The notes: a model not told the origin generated them from the letters alone. Positions 1 to 13,507 are shown, counted from the stretch's first letter. The stretch is DNA of 64,000 nucleotides from Centrapalus pauciflorus (GCA_020465985.1 JAANYP010007010.1:186001-250000), one strand, 5' to 3'. Translations and numbers: made by a program.

Positions 1-354
1 ATAGTTTTTAAGCTTTTAGATTGTGATTGGTACACAGAATCGACAGAAATGAAATAAAGAAAAAAATATTAGTTAGGAGAATCGAATTATGTATATCAAG
101 TCCCTATGAATTCTCAAGTTGTATCAATATATATAGAGCTTAAAATTCGGTTCTTTCATTTCTTTAGCAATGGTGAATAATTAAGTAGAATCTATAATTA
201 GGAAAATAGAAATAAAACAAATATAAGGTGGTTGTATTTCTTTAGCAATCGTGGCATTATTTCTTATTCACCCATCGGGTTGGAAGTACCACTTTGTGAG
301 TCGTTCTGAAAATGTTGCATTTGGTGCTTAGTTACATTAAAAATGCAATCAATG

Positions 355-355
<1 letters not shown>
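1..355. other. AT-rich sequence, nothing recognised
   Basis: I see no convincing coding region, RNA gene or repeat boundary before the microsatellite that follows. Confidence 0.5.
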
Positions 356-446
<91 letters not shown>

Positions 447-513
447 ATGTATGTATGTATGTATGTATGTATGTATGTATGTATGTATGTATGTATGTAT
501 GTATGTATGTATG
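356..513. repeat. Compound microsatellite (TA)n then (TGTA)n
   Basis: An uninterrupted TA run of about 85 bases passes directly into about 70 bases of TGTA repeats. Reading frames across it encode only alternating Tyr-Ile or Cys-Met-Tyr-Val repeats and are not genes. Confidence 0.97.
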
Positions 514-593
514 GAATGGTTATTTATAATTTCATACTTAACTCCAAAATAATTACTTATATATAATTTTGTACGTCAACATTATTACTTACA

Positions 594-1262
594 TAACGGT
601 TTGCGGCAATTTCATTGACAAAAGTGTAATTATGTCTAAGCATTTCACCAAAGTTCTCGAGAAAACTTGGAAACTGACCTGTAACATGGTTACCGCTGAA
701 TACATATTATCGAATATAGAGTTGAGATCATTACACAACTTAAATTTGATGCAGAACTGTGGAACCAATATTCGATGTTGAATATTCAAATGTATAACGT
801 TTATTCGATTTCGAATATATAAAACTCAAAGGATCAAACGAATGCTAACATATATGTTATTCATGTTTGTATAAGGGCAACTTCATGCATGTATGCTAAC
901 ATACTTGTTATTCATTTTGACTAAGCATAATATATAAAACTTTGGCATCAATAACATCTATAAAATAAACGATCCAAATTTTTTCTATGTATAAAATTAA
1001 TATGTAATAGGTAATTCAACTTCCCAACACATCAAAATATAGACATATATGTCTGAATTTATTAAATAACAAACATGATAACCAAACAAATCTATAAATA
1101 CAAACTATCAAGATATAAATAAACACACACATATGTGTGTGTAAATTTGTTAACTATACTAATATATTTTGAGCAATAAGGTTGACATATTCGACATTAT
1201 GTCGATGCATGTTTCCAATGTGACTAATTAAGTCTGGAACTTGACCCGTCACCCAGTCTTGT
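594..1262 (-). pseudogene. Two paralogous exon-like fragments of unknown family
   Basis: On the minus strand, about 594-706 and about 1173-1257 translate to related segments. Both contain the frame V-T-G-Q-x-P, then G-x-M-x-R-H-N, then V-N-x-I-A, matching at 14 of 28 aligned positions by eye. The left copy is followed by a plausible splice donor (gtaagt). Nothing between them looks coding, so they may be duplicated exons of a decayed gene or of a transposon-borne gene. I do not recognise the family. A diverged copy of the neighbouring non-coding stretch (about 900-1055) lies at about 12960-13125, so the block may be repetitive. Confidence 0.35.
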
Positions 1263-2283
1263 TTGTATCAAATGTAAAACAATTAAATTACAAAATTATT
1301 AACAATGTTATTGAAAATAATACTAATTCATTACAAGAAAAATGACCTTTAGAAACCATAAAAGTCGTCCCAAAACATCAAAAAGTCATCCCAAAAAATA
1401 TTTAGAGACCACGGTCGTCCCAAAAGCCTTCGTTTTATAAACCATAAAAATTGTTCCAGAAAGTAATTAATGATAAAAGCAGGCAATTTTCTTTTTTCTT
1501 AATTTACGTGTGTTTTTAATCAATTCATAAATTAACCATAAAATTTTCAACTTCATAAAACAATAAAACAATGTACAAAGTTTAGTATCATCCTAAAATC
1601 ATCAACATTTAACACTACTACAAAACTGATAAAAGAAACCCCTAAATATAGCTAGGTTTTTTAAAAATTTGTTAAAAAACCGGGCTATATTAAAACCCGT
1701 GTTTTTTTTAAAGTAATATAGTCCGGTTTCTTACTCAGCAAACCTGGTTATATCTCATTAAACTTAACCAGCCCCTATGAACATAATAGAGCCCGGTTCC
1801 TTATTAAGAAACCTGGTTATATTTGGTCTGACATATAATTAATGTTCCTCAAAGGTTGTGCGTTGACTACTAATATAACCCGGTTATTTTACAAAAAACC
1901 GGGTTATATTTATGCATTTATTATTTTTCGAGCAGCGCACCACACCTAGCCGTAGGACTATGATGTTATGCAATCGGACCCGGTTATTTAAATAAAAACC
2001 GGGCTTTATTATATTCACAGCATTAATTACTGATCGAGACGTTTATCTACCTAGCTAATATAGCCCGGTTGTTTTACAAAAAACCGGGTTATATTTGTTT
2101 AGATGAGAAATAAAACAAACGGCTTCTTCTTCTCCAACCATTACAATTTCATTTTATTAAAATCTCATTCTCCATTAATACAACTTCAACAACCTCTTCA
2201 TAAAATCACCATTATTTTTCATTAAATCTTCTACAAAATTTAAACTTATTTCTTCGGCAAAGGTATTTTATTTCATATGCATT

Positions 2284-2285
<2 letters not shown>

Positions 2286-2375
<90 letters not shown>
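2286..2375. repeat. (TA)n microsatellite inside CACTA
   Basis: A pure TA run of about 90 bases lies just after a possible 5' leader and splice donor (2261-2265) of the element. Confidence 0.95.
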
Positions 2376-2377
<2 letters not shown>

Positions 2378-2704
2378 CTATTTTAGTGTTTATATATAGA
2401 CACATATTCATACATACATATATATACACACACTTATGATAAACAATGTTATTTTTTGTTGAATCTTTATAAATCATTGTGTGTGTGTATAAATTTAAAA
2501 TATTTATTAACTTTTAACTTTTCTTGTTTATTATTTATTGTAGGTTTTTAAAGAAAATCGTCAGATCGTGTATATTGATTGTAGAATCGATCCACTACGT
2601 CAAAGTTGTTAAGGTAGTTTAATTTATTTATCGAACTATATTCTTTTAAAATGTTATGACATTCATATAGTGTGGGTTGCCAATATGTTGGGCAAACATA
2701 GGAG

Positions 2705-2707
<3 letters not shown>

Positions 2708-2769
<62 letters not shown>
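2708..2769. repeat. (TA)n microsatellite inside CACTA
   Basis: A pure TA run of about 60 bases in a non-coding part of the element. Confidence 0.95.
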
Positions 2770-2771
<2 letters not shown>

Positions 2772-2841
2772 TTAGTAAAATATGCCCGTCCAATATTAAT
2801 CTAGTAGAGATTAATTTTGGATTGTCCCCATTTTGGGACTG

Positions 2842-3050
2842 CTTTTTGAATATTTTGTCTCATTTAGGATATGAATACATATTAACACATTGAGTATTTA
2901 AGAAAAAATCGGTGTACATTTCCCTTTACTCCTACGGGTTTGCGTTTTATGCGCATACTTGGGGAGTTAAAGGGAAATGCTGCCGATTTTTTTCTTAAAT
3001 ACTCAATCTGTTAAAATGTATTCATATATGAGACAAGGTATTCAAAAAGT
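2842..3050. repeat. Long inverted repeat (hairpin) upstream of the transposase exon
   Basis: A left arm at about 2842-2932 is the near-complement of a right arm at about 2961-3050, separated by a loop of about 28 bases. The arms share words such as tgagtatttaagaaaaaa and catttcccttta. It could be a foldback insertion, or a transcribed hairpin that feeds small-RNA production against the element. No clean target duplication was found at its edges. Confidence 0.8.
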
Positions 3051-3142
3051 GGGTTAGGATTGACAACCAACAATCACATTCATACATTTGATATCATCCA
3101 TTCATGCATTATATTAAGTATATTCATTTTCTCAAATTTCAG

Positions 3143-3460
3143 ATGGATCGTAGAATATGGATGTACGAGATAAACCGTGCTTCGGTCGAATTTTTGAGAC
3201 ATTTGTCTGATTTTATAAAAGTTGCTGAGGATGATCGGGTCAATAAAGGAAAGCGTAAAATTTGGTGTCCTTGTAAAACGTGTAACAATTTTCGTATGTT
3301 TGAAGATTCTGGTGACATTAAAAGTCATTTAATACTCAATGGATTTAGTGCAACCAACAACGGGAGTCTTCGGAGTGTGGCTACTACGTTATGCGATGGA
3401 TCCATGAATTCATATATGATGGACAATACAATTTTCCCAATAAAGTATGTAATTGTATAA
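3143..3460 (+). pseudogene. CACTA transposase, N-terminal (Transpos_assoc-like) domain only
   Basis: The reading frame opens with Met-Asp-Arg-Arg just after a splice-acceptor-like 'ttcag'. It contains the pattern expected of the N-terminal transposase-associated domain of plant CACTA proteins: the W-M-Y start, a phenylalanine-rich helix, then I-W-C-P-C-K-T-C-N-N-F, and an H-L-x-x-x-G-F end. In the family this domain precedes the large catalytic domain, of which nothing follows here. The frame ends after 106 codons, about 1.5 kb before the element's right terminus. I read it as the surviving first coding exon of a deletion derivative. The domain family is well supported; expression is not. Confidence 0.75.
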
Positions 3461-5029
3461 TCTTTTGGAGTTGTCTTTTGCTTTAAAATATGTCATTTGT
3501 TCAAACTAATTTATTATTTAATTGGTATACAGCTCCCTTGGAAGATTGCATCTCCTTTTACCTCAACAGAGTTGGACCAAATTGTTGGCATCTGGATTGA
3601 ACTATTTCTGCCAGATTTTTTTATAAGTTAATCAGGTATGTTTTGCTTCTGTTTTTTTTATGGTCATTGATGATGAAATTGCTATAGTATATAGCATGCT
3701 ACTATTAGGATAGGAGTCATGTTAGTCTTGATATCATTACAAATCCCTATATTAGTAATAACCTAGCTTTTTGATTATTGTACTTGACTTTATAATGTAA
3801 TTTTAATTACATAATCTATATTGTAAATTTATTCAAGTAATGAAAAATTATATAATAAGTTAAACATATGTTAAGAATTATTTTTCAAGTATATAAAATC
3901 AGGAAATAAACTCACGCGTGTTTTGTTTATGTGTTTAGTTGATCATCATACCAATTTAAAGCTTTAATTCCAAAAATTAAAGTAAAGTTCTGAGATTCAT
4001 GAAAGGGTGTTGTGCATGTAGTTTTATTTCTATTTTGGATCGAAAATGAGAGGCCAAGAAGGCCATTTGGCCTTCGGCCATGATTTGTATGCATTTGTAT
4101 GTATTTATACTTCAAAGATAGCATGAATAGTCCATTTATTTACTTATTTTGGCTGCTGAAAAAAGAAAAGAAAAACAGATTTTAAATGTGGAGATGTGTG
4201 TTGTGATGTTGGTGTGTGTTTGTGTTTGGTTTGCATGAAAAAGAAACATCGAGTCTTGGATGTGAATGAATATATATAGCAGCCGAGTCCCTCTTCATTC
4301 ATAAAATCTAAGAGGTGTGAGTGTATATAAATCAAAAGTTCCGAGACTCACCATAATATATATAGCAGCCCACTCCCACTCACAACTTTATTTAGATAGT
4401 AAATTGTTTTTTGTTAGTATTGATTAAAGTTCGATGTGTTTATGTTTTATAGGTAACAAATGAAATGGTGTGCGATGGACAATCAATCGTGGAGTTGGAA
4501 CGTGAATGAAGGTTGTTTAAACAGTTTTTAGACTTAGTTTTTGGAAGATTGGAATGTTATGTACATTGAAACATGTTTTTGAAGTAGAATTTGTAAAATT
4601 GGAATGTTATGCACGTTGAAATAGTTTACGATTAATTTCTATAATCTTGTATTTTTTGCACGTATTAGGAAACACAGGTTACCGTTAAATTAAGCTTTAT
4701 GCTGGAAAAAGATTAAAAACAAAAATTATTTATAAAAAAAAATATTCGTTTGGGACCAGGTTTTTTAGTAGTAAACCGGGCTTTATGTAGGATTTTTTCC
4801 TTAGTTTTATTACTAATCAGACCCGGTTATCTAATAACAAACCGGGCTTTATTACTTATCAGACCCGGTTAAATAACCGGGCTTTATTTGGTTTATAATA
4901 AAGCCACCCCCTTTTAAAGCCAGGTTAAATAACCGGGCTATATTACATTTTTAACTGGCTTTATTATGGTTTCTCTAGTAGTGTAAAGTTAAACTAACAA
5001 ATCATCTAATATTCAAACCTGTTAAAGTC

Positions 5030-6104
5030 CTAGTGTTCATCATCATCGTCCGAGTCTTCTTCGTTGACATCGCAAGATTGTTGTGATTTTTAATTTTCTT
5101 TATAAGCATTATAGTCTAATTGGGGCGCTCACGTTGATACAAATTGTGGTGTGTTGGCAATGTTAGAATTATGAATTATAGTTGTTAAGTATGTAGCCAA
5201 ATCTTGGTACCGTTTGCACTCTTGTTCTTCATGATGTCTTTCCCAAGCTTCTTATGCAGCCCATGTCATATCTTGCATCACCTCATTTGATGGTGGTATC
5301 GAGGTGGTAGACGAAGAAGGAAAACGCGTCTGACATTTCAACTTTCGTCCCCTTCCAATGTTGTGACCTCGACGCTCTCCAAATACCTTTTTGAAGATTT
5401 CTTACTCGTTTAAAAGATGAGTGTTCATTGGCATTAGATGATGACGATGCTTGTTGAGTCTCACTTTCCTTCTCTGCAACCAACTTCTCCTAAATTTTAA
5501 ACGAGAAAGATTACAAAAACAAATATAAATTCATAAAATCAAACGTAAACTACTTAAATAATCTAATTCATCAAACCTAAACAATTACTTACATAATCAG
5601 CTTTCGCTTGCTCATTTACCCACCCATTCGTCGATTTATAGTGCATATCATGCCAATTGTCTATTGCACTTTGAATTTTCTGTGACTCGGAATTCATCTG
5701 TTATAAAACAAAATGCATGATATGATTATAAAACCAATATGAGGTCCCGATGCTTCTCTATAAATAATATACAGAATACAACAAAGTTTAAGATTTACTT
5801 TTTTAAATCTTGTACTAACATAAGATCGAGATCCGTGACAACTAATATATGGAAGTTTGGCCTGATTTTTAGAATTCTTTTTCGAACGCTTCTGTCATTG
5901 TGGATTTAGGAAAACATTATTCATTAGTTGGTTCCACCATTCAGGTCTCAAGTGTAGAGGTGGATTTTTTTTTGCGTTGTTCACATCTTCTACATCTCCA
6001 TGTCGATTAAAGTGTTCTTGCAATCGGCATTTAGCACTCGAATACCGATTCACACAATATAATGGTGTGTGTTGCGACTGATATAAAAAAAGACTAGAAC
6101 ACAA
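5030..6104 (-). pseudogene. Ptta/En/Spm-type CACTA accessory protein, broken
   Basis: Read on the minus strand, exon-like pieces occur in order. About 6104-5830 includes H-F-N-R-H-G-D-V and R-P-E-W-W. About 5705-5600 includes W-H-D-M-H-Y and ends in a splice-donor-like gtaagt. The rest runs from about 5490 to the stop at 5030-5032, with an acidic tail E-E-D-S-D-D-D-D-E-H. This arrangement resembles the plant transposase family Ptta/En/Spm (Transposase_24). The last exon changes frame near 5390, where the run of A bases appears one base out of register, and an in-frame stop occurs near 5250. It is therefore a pseudogene belonging to the outer CACTA remnant. Confidence 0.65.
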
Positions 6105-6269
6105 TATATGAAAGTGTCAAAAGAAAGAATGAACTCTACTGTATATAAAAATAACTAACTAGTTGTTTCTCAAATCTGTCTAAATATACAAACCCATGTC
6201 AAAAATTGTCTAAACAAGAACCATGCTGCCAAATATAACAAAACTTGTAAATGTTAGCCATTTATTTTA

Positions 6270-7183
6270 GGGGAATTGCGCAAAAAACCTCTAAGTTGGA
6301 CCATTTTTGCGATTAAAACCCTCAACCACTTTTCATTGCAAAAAAACCTGGTTAAAACTTTGTAAATTTAGGCTTTTTTCAACCGGTTTAGCCTGTTGCA
6401 ACTTGATGACGTGTAAAACTTTTAAATAGATTTTTGCGTAAAAAACCTACAACTTGTTTAGTTTTTTCGATTAAAACCCCAAATCATTTTTAATTTGATA
6501 AAAAACCTCCAACCAACAAAGATAATTAAAATTGAGTGTGACTGCATTTTGATGACATGGATATTTATTAAACTTTTATTTATCAAACAAAGAATTTGTT
6601 TCCCAATGAAACCTCCACCCTCTAGGCTAGTGAACCTCATTGCTCTGGCTGATCATATTCAGATGCTAAAATGAAATATAAATAAATGAAATTGAACATA
6701 AAGCTGAACCTAAAAATGCAACTCATGAACACAAAATGAAATCGATTCCATCGGCACAATTGAAGTTAAAATTCAAGATTAAACGACAAAAGTTAATCGA
6801 ACATACATACATAAAATAAATAATAGCACTGAACATAAAGAGGAGATAGAGTAATCGGAGTTACCGGAGGTAAACAAAAAGAGAAAAGGTAATATTATTG
6901 TTGGTTAGAGGTGTATAAAAATATAGTTAGGGTTTTAATCGGAAAAATCACCAATTTCAGGATTTTTTATGCAAAAATTCAGTTTAAGTATTATACATGT
7001 AGTGCCACGTAGGAGCCACGTAAGTGGGGTTTGCTATGTGAACATCACGTGTGTGTCATGTAAGCATAGCAACCTACTCCTAATTTCAAAAGATTTTACC
7101 AGGTTTTTTGTGCAACAAAAAATGGTTAGGGGTTTTAATCACAAAAAATGGTCCAACTTCAAGATTTTTTACGCAATTATCCC
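6270..7183. mobile_element. Mutator-like (MULE) non-autonomous element, 914 bp
   Basis: The ends are long inverted repeats of about 90 bp (GGGGAATTGCGCAAAAAACC on the left, closely matched by the complement of the right end). They are flanked by a perfect 9-bp duplication TTTATTTTA (6261-6269 and 7184-7192), the Mutator hallmark. There is no transposase inside. A related copy begins at 62253. Confidence 0.92.
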
Positions 7184-7192
7184 TTTATTTTA

Positions 7193-7813
7193 ATAAGGTT
7201 AATGAGATTAACAAAATAAATATGTCAAATAAAAGTTATGTGAATTAACTAAAGTTATGTGAATTGTCTAGCAACAAGCTGCAAGAATCAAGGTTCAATA
7301 TTGCAAGGTAAATATGCTTTCAATTCCTCAATTTAACATGACCAGGTGCTCCTGGTTGTTCACCTACGACACCAACATGTACTCCACCGAATTGAGCAAC
7401 AAACCTCTAAAATTGATCAAATAAATTTCATAAAACATCATGATAGCTATTGACATGTTCTGCTGTGATGTTTAATCTGATTTTCGGGGCTGAACCGTTG
7501 AAACACTAAACTTAGAGACTTAATTTACTTACGAGGAGTCCGAGTGATCAATGAGCTGCTGAACTGTTTAATCTGAAAATTGATCAATGATATGTTTAAT
7601 CATGGAAGCCAAATTGATGCATGTTTGGGTGTTTAACTCGTGTGTATGCATCATTCTACACCTCCATGTCGATTAAAATGTTCGTGCAAATCTTGATGAA
7701 TTGATTAAAGTATGCAGTGTTGCACTTACTAAGGAATTGTCTAAAGAGAAACACGCACCAAAAAGCAACAGAAGAAACAGTTGCCAGTAGAAAACCAATC
7801 AAAAAAGCTTAGG
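7193..7813 (-). other. Remnant of outer CACTA gene, otherwise unassigned
   Basis: Minus-strand sequence near 7322-7410 encodes a short run, including F-V-A-Q-F-G-G-V and G-E-Q-P-G-A-P-G-H, that looks like another exon of the outer CACTA protein. A stretch near 7653-7690 repeats part of the 5990-6025 exon. The rest is unassigned. Confidence 0.35.
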
Positions 7814-7857
7814 CAGGTCGGTCCTATCATTTTTAGGTCCCAAGCATATACTTAAAA

Positions 7858-7861
<4 letters not shown>

Positions 7862-7895
<34 letters not shown>
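7862..7895. repeat. (TA)n tract, left flank of TIR element
   Basis: A pure TA run directly abutting the left terminus of the element at 7896. Confidence 0.95.
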
Positions 7896-9074
<1,179 letters not shown>

Positions 9075-9300
9075 CAATATTCGTATAAAAAAGTTACAAT
9101 TAAATAATATTGATTTTGTTACACTATTGTCAATGTCATGTCTTTAAAAACTTCACAATGCTTCTCTGAATTTTTCCTCAATCCAAAAAACCGCAAAAAA
9201 AAAAAATTAATATTAATATCATATGATTATACATTGGTTAAAAATTACATACAATATTAAATTATATTTTTATTAGTAAATTGAAAAAAGAAGAAGTTTC

Positions 9301-12012
9301 AAGGTAATGTTATACACGATGTATATGTAATGAGCCACTACTCAAATCTAGAATGCTGACTTGAATGCCACGATGTGAAATCACATAAATGTATGTATGA
9401 TAATTATGCACTCACTAGTACCTCATGAGTGGGTGGTCAACCAAATATCGATATCTATAAAAATCATCCGGCTCATCAAAATGAGTTAACTGAGTAGTGT
9501 TTCCTCGTGTGGTCTTATACAATGTATAAATTGTCTACTCATACAAAACTACAATTGTATACATATCAATGTGCCAAAATAAGTGAACAAATCTATGAGT
9601 TCATATGTATCAAGAATGATAAAACCACCATATTGCATAAACTGTGTCATGCTTTTCACCCCAAAATGTTAAGAATAGTAAAAAGGGGTCGTGAATACTC
9701 ACTTCGCTTGAATTGAATAGGTGACGATAGTAGCAAGGCTTGAATCCTATACACATCTAATGTCCGCCTAAAACACATGATATGGATTCTATGTAAGCTT
9801 GTGATTTAAATCTTTACACCATAAATTATACTTAGTTTCTTTTATATTTTCATACAACGCCATATTTGTTCATCAATCCTTTAGATATATGGAATATTTT
9901 TGTTTATAGTTTAGTTTTTTATTTTATTTTGCATGGATTTAGAATAAATAAAATGAGTGGAATAAAGTAGAATACATGATTTATTTTTGTAAAGTATCTC
10001 AATATAAGACTAAGTTTATGATTGCAAAGTGATAGTGGACAAAACATAATCTGTCGAGATTTGATGACCTTACTTTGCAAACACTTTTCGTATATTTAAA
10101 GTTCTGATGAGGTCATAATATTTTTTATGTTAAACTTCGATGTTTTAGGAAGATTTTGGTATATTGTACACATTTTTGGAGATGTCTAAGTCTACTATAA
10201 AAATTATACAAAAACAGAAGTCTAGAAGGTTGAGGAGATTGCACACCTTTCTTGCATGCACTGTTTGGAGGGTCAAACCTCAATGGATTTGAGTGAGACC
10301 ACAACCATTTGAAAGCTAACTCATAATACTAAATTCCAGAAGTGGATTTGAGTTATTTGGAGCATTAGTTAGAGAGTTATGATATTTACAAGTCACATGA
10401 ACATTCTGCAAGATTTTTACTTTTTGCACATTTAACTTTAAAAATATGTTTTCATACCCAAATCTAACTGGATTCTCTTGAAACCAGATGGGTTGGAAAG
10501 GTAACTCATTAAATTAATTTTCCGAAAAGAAATCAGGTCATTTGGAGCTATAATGAGTGAGATACGACCATTTGAAGTGATGAGTGAAAAGCTGTCAGAA
10601 ACACCTTGAAGACAACATGCATTTTCTTGAAAGATCAAACACTTGCATGCATATATATCCGAAATTTAAAGGTTTTCATTAAACTCAATTTTCTGCATAA
10701 AAATGGTGTGAGGTATCTTCATAACACATTTACCCCACATATGACTCAAAGAGTGCATGTGGGATTTTTAGTGTTTGAACCTTGCTTCACCATGCATGTG
10801 CATTTTTGAGTTCAATTAGCCTTCTTCTTGTTCTTTGACATGGGTTTGATCATGGATTTTCATCATTTTTAAACACATTTCATGTCTTTGATGAACAATC
10901 TACAAACATCTAGATTCAAGAAGGTTTTTGAAAGAAAAAGTAGGTGAAAGATAATAAAAATTCAAGATAACATAAGAAAACATATAGGAGATTGCAACTA
11001 GTGTTCATGCAAGTTGTATCAACACTTGTTCTTACCTTGATCTTCAACTTTTGAGGTTTTTGAGATGAAGAAGAAGTATGATATTCCACAGAATTTTTGA
11101 GAGAAAGTGGGAGTTTTTCCATTGTGAGAAAGTAGAGAGAGAAGTAGTGGACGATGAGTCATGAAAGTGTGAGAGGTAGTGGGTATTTATATAAAAATCT
11201 CTCTAATCTTCCCTTCTCTTCTCTTGGCCGGCCCTATGGGTCAAAAATCTGATATTTTTTTTTCATTTATAAAGTTGTAATTATATGTATTTAAGAGTTG
11301 GTTGCTTGTTTGTGAATAAAGTGTAAAGTTTATGCTCATTTTCTTACGAGATTGTGACATAAGTAACTTTTTAGCATGTGTGATTTATATTTATAAAATT
11401 TTTATCTTTCAAATTTTTATTTTTCTTATTCATTATTATTTATGTAAACTTTTATAAGTTTGTTGCTATTTTAGTTAAAATAGCTCAATATGATGTCATT
11501 CTTCAAATCTTTAATTATACTTGTCACTTATGTTCGTTTTAATTACTAGTTGAGTTCAAGATTATGAGTCATTGTATTTTGAATTATTACGAGTTTGTTA
11601 TGTTTATCCATTAATTATACTTTCTGGCATTGTACGAAAATAATCAGAAAAATATGCGCCGAAAACAATACACATCATCGACTCGTGAATATTTCCTTAC
11701 ATAATCATGTATGCTTAATCATTTTTATCGGCATAGGGTGTTGATGGTAATATGCATTGATCACACACACACAAGATGAAATTTTTATAAAAGTATTTGT
11801 AGCACAAAATTTGTTTTCAAACGAACTCCTAATGTAATTACTTCAAGTCATGCATTATTAAACAAAGGTGATCAAGCTTTGTTTAATTGACATCTGATGA
11901 TGCTACACTTGACTTAATTAACTAGTAATATGTTAAATAATTTAAAAATGATGTTTTGAGCTAGTGGTTATAGTTAAAATTTTTTCAAATGAAAAACTTG
12001 ATATTCTCTATA
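9301..12012 (-). other. Non-coding, LTR-like region, minus orientation
   Basis: No gene is recognised. On the minus strand there is a TATA-like stretch near 11183-11192 (ttatataaat), a short leader, and a small frame starting at 11122 that ends in a splice-donor-like 'aaggtaagaa' near 11032. This is the promoter-leader-donor layout seen inside plant gypsy LTRs, including the one at 20396. I could not fix TG...CA boundaries, so this is only a candidate LTR fragment. Confidence 0.3.
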
Positions 12013-12060
12013 ACCTTAGGCTCTGATACCAAAAATCGTCACACTTTAATCGTCACACTT
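12013..12060 (-). other. tRNA-iMet primer-binding-site-like sequence next to an LTR edge
   Basis: The plus strand reads GCTCTGATACCA, the complement of the initiator-tRNA primer site TGGTATCAGAGC that the gypsy element here carries at 22435. It is followed by a duplicated 'cgtcacactttaat', which resembles the inner edge of an LTR in minus orientation. No matching second LTR was found. Confidence 0.4.
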
Positions 12061-12386
12061 TAATTTTAACGTGAAAAAGATCGTAACCATAATTTATATA
12101 TAACCGCAGTGACGAACATGTAATTTACCCTAAAATTTATTAAAAACTTCTTATTTTAATAAAACAAATAAATATTAAAATATTAATATTATTAATCATT
12201 TAGAAACAAAAAATAATTACAATTAAAAACATCTACACTTATACATTTGATTAAATATTTAAATATTGAAAGCTTTTGCTTCTACCTCAACTTGAAAAAA
12301 TAGATAACTGTGACTCATTTTGTTTTGTTTTTTTGGTTTTTACTTTTGTCCAACTTCGTTATTCATAATTTTTGTGTAAAGAAAGA

Positions 12387-12717
12387 GGTTTAATATGGAA
12401 AAAAAACTAACATGTTATTTTTTATGTTTTTGCGGTATAGCCTCTCCCTGTTATTTTTTACCAAAAAAATTCTCAAGTTATTTGTGAAATTCAGAATTTT
12501 TCTTTTTTCGCCAAAATAAGTCATTAACTTTATGAGATTTTCATGGAAAAAAAGTGAACACATAAGGATTGATTATGGAAAAAAAAATTCTGAGAAACCG
12601 GAAAGAAAACAATAAGCTGAGAAATTTATTAGGAAAAAATAACATGGATAGACGAAACCCCAAAATACATGAAAACATGTTGTTTGTTCATACATGTTGT
12701 TTGTTCATATAAAACCC
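12387..12717. mobile_element. Foldback MITE, diverged copy
   Basis: Inverted ends (ggtttaatatgg on the left, the complement of ggttttatatg on the right) and an interior with the 'aacatg...ttattttt' words place it with the copies at 30385-30688 and 42037-42334. No clear target duplication. Confidence 0.5.
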
Positions 12718-13404
12718 TAAAAAAATATATACTTTAGACATCATCAATTGAGTCAAAGCAAATTCGTAAATAAAACATGTAGCCCACTAATGCTTAAATT
12801 CAAAAATGCACTGACGTTGTTGTCAACATTAAACATGTTTCAATTTATTAAGGTCATAGCTTATCTTAAGCGATAAAAAATACATATTCATAACGGATAC
12901 CTGCAGCAACGCACGAACAACTATAACACTCGTTATAGACATAAACACACACAAATCACTAAAATTTTAGAATCAAACAATACTACTTATTATATAAAAC
13001 GACTAAACATAATATATGTGTCAAAATATTTAAGAATTCGACAACATAACTGCTATAAAATGGACGATCCAAAATTTTACATATATACAAAATGAATATA
13101 TAAAATTACTTCAACTTTCCAACAATTTAATACACCATCACGTCAATAATTTACTAACTAAACTAACTTAATACAAAACTAAATTTACTAACTAAACTAA
13201 CTTAATACATAATTCACAACAGCCCTAAAGACAAAATAATCAATCGAATGATTAACATTTTAGTAACAAATTTGAATCATATACCAATTAAATATATTAT
13301 TACCTATCAATATGTTACTTTCTTAAACAATCGGGTGTATTAGCTGACACTACAACCAACATCAAAACACCCCGTTTTTTCAGCATATTTTTTTATCAAC
13401 GGGG
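12718..13404. other. AT-rich non-coding sequence
   Basis: No gene is seen. About 12960-13125 is a diverged copy of about 900-1055, sharing the words 'ataaaat.gacgatccaaa' and 'acttc.aacttccaaca'. Confidence 0.4.
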
Positions 13405-13442
13405 TGAATATGGGGTGGGGTGGGGTGGGGTGGGGGGGGGGT
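13405..13442 (+). repeat. (TGGGG)n tract
   Basis: Five or more G-runs of four or more bases spaced by single T bases end in a run of nine or ten G. It could form a G-quadruplex on the plus strand. Confidence 0.9.
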
Positions 13443-13507
13443 CCATTATGCAATTTATAGTAGTCCTTATGCTATTTGTAATAGTCCTTCAATTTTCAAA
13501 TCAAATA

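Larger units (their letters stand above)
1613..4983 (+). mobile_element. CACTA (En/Spm) transposon, non-autonomous, 3.37 kb
   Basis: The left end reads CACTACTACAAAA and the right end is the complement of CACTACTAGAG. A 3-bp TAA duplication flanks both ends (1610-1612 and 4984-4986), the CACTA signature. Both subterminal zones carry many copies of an 'aacccggtt...aaccgggtt' motif, often as small palindromes, which in this superfamily serve as transposase-binding repeats. The interior holds only the N-terminal domain of a transposase, a long hairpin and two TA microsatellites, so it cannot move by itself. Confidence 0.9.
1331..7410 (-). mobile_element. Outer CACTA (En/Spm) element remnant, interrupted twice
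   Basis: A CACTA-like terminus with the first C-A-C changed to C-A-T begins at 1331 (cattacaagaaaaatg), followed by repeated 'gtcgtcccaaaa' subterminal words. Minus-strand exons resembling the plant Ptta/En/Spm accessory protein follow at 5030-6104, and a last similar piece lies near 7322-7410. A complete second CACTA (1613-4983) and a Mutator-like element (6270-7183) are inserted in it. No opposite terminus was found, so the right boundary is only the last recognisable piece. Confidence 0.55.

Noticed and set aside
312..566. Open frames through (TA)n and (TGTA)n tracts here and at 2286, 2708, 31618, 32407 and 33772
   Set aside because: They encode only Tyr-Ile or Cys-Val-Tyr-Met repeats because the dinucleotide lacks stops; they are microsatellites.
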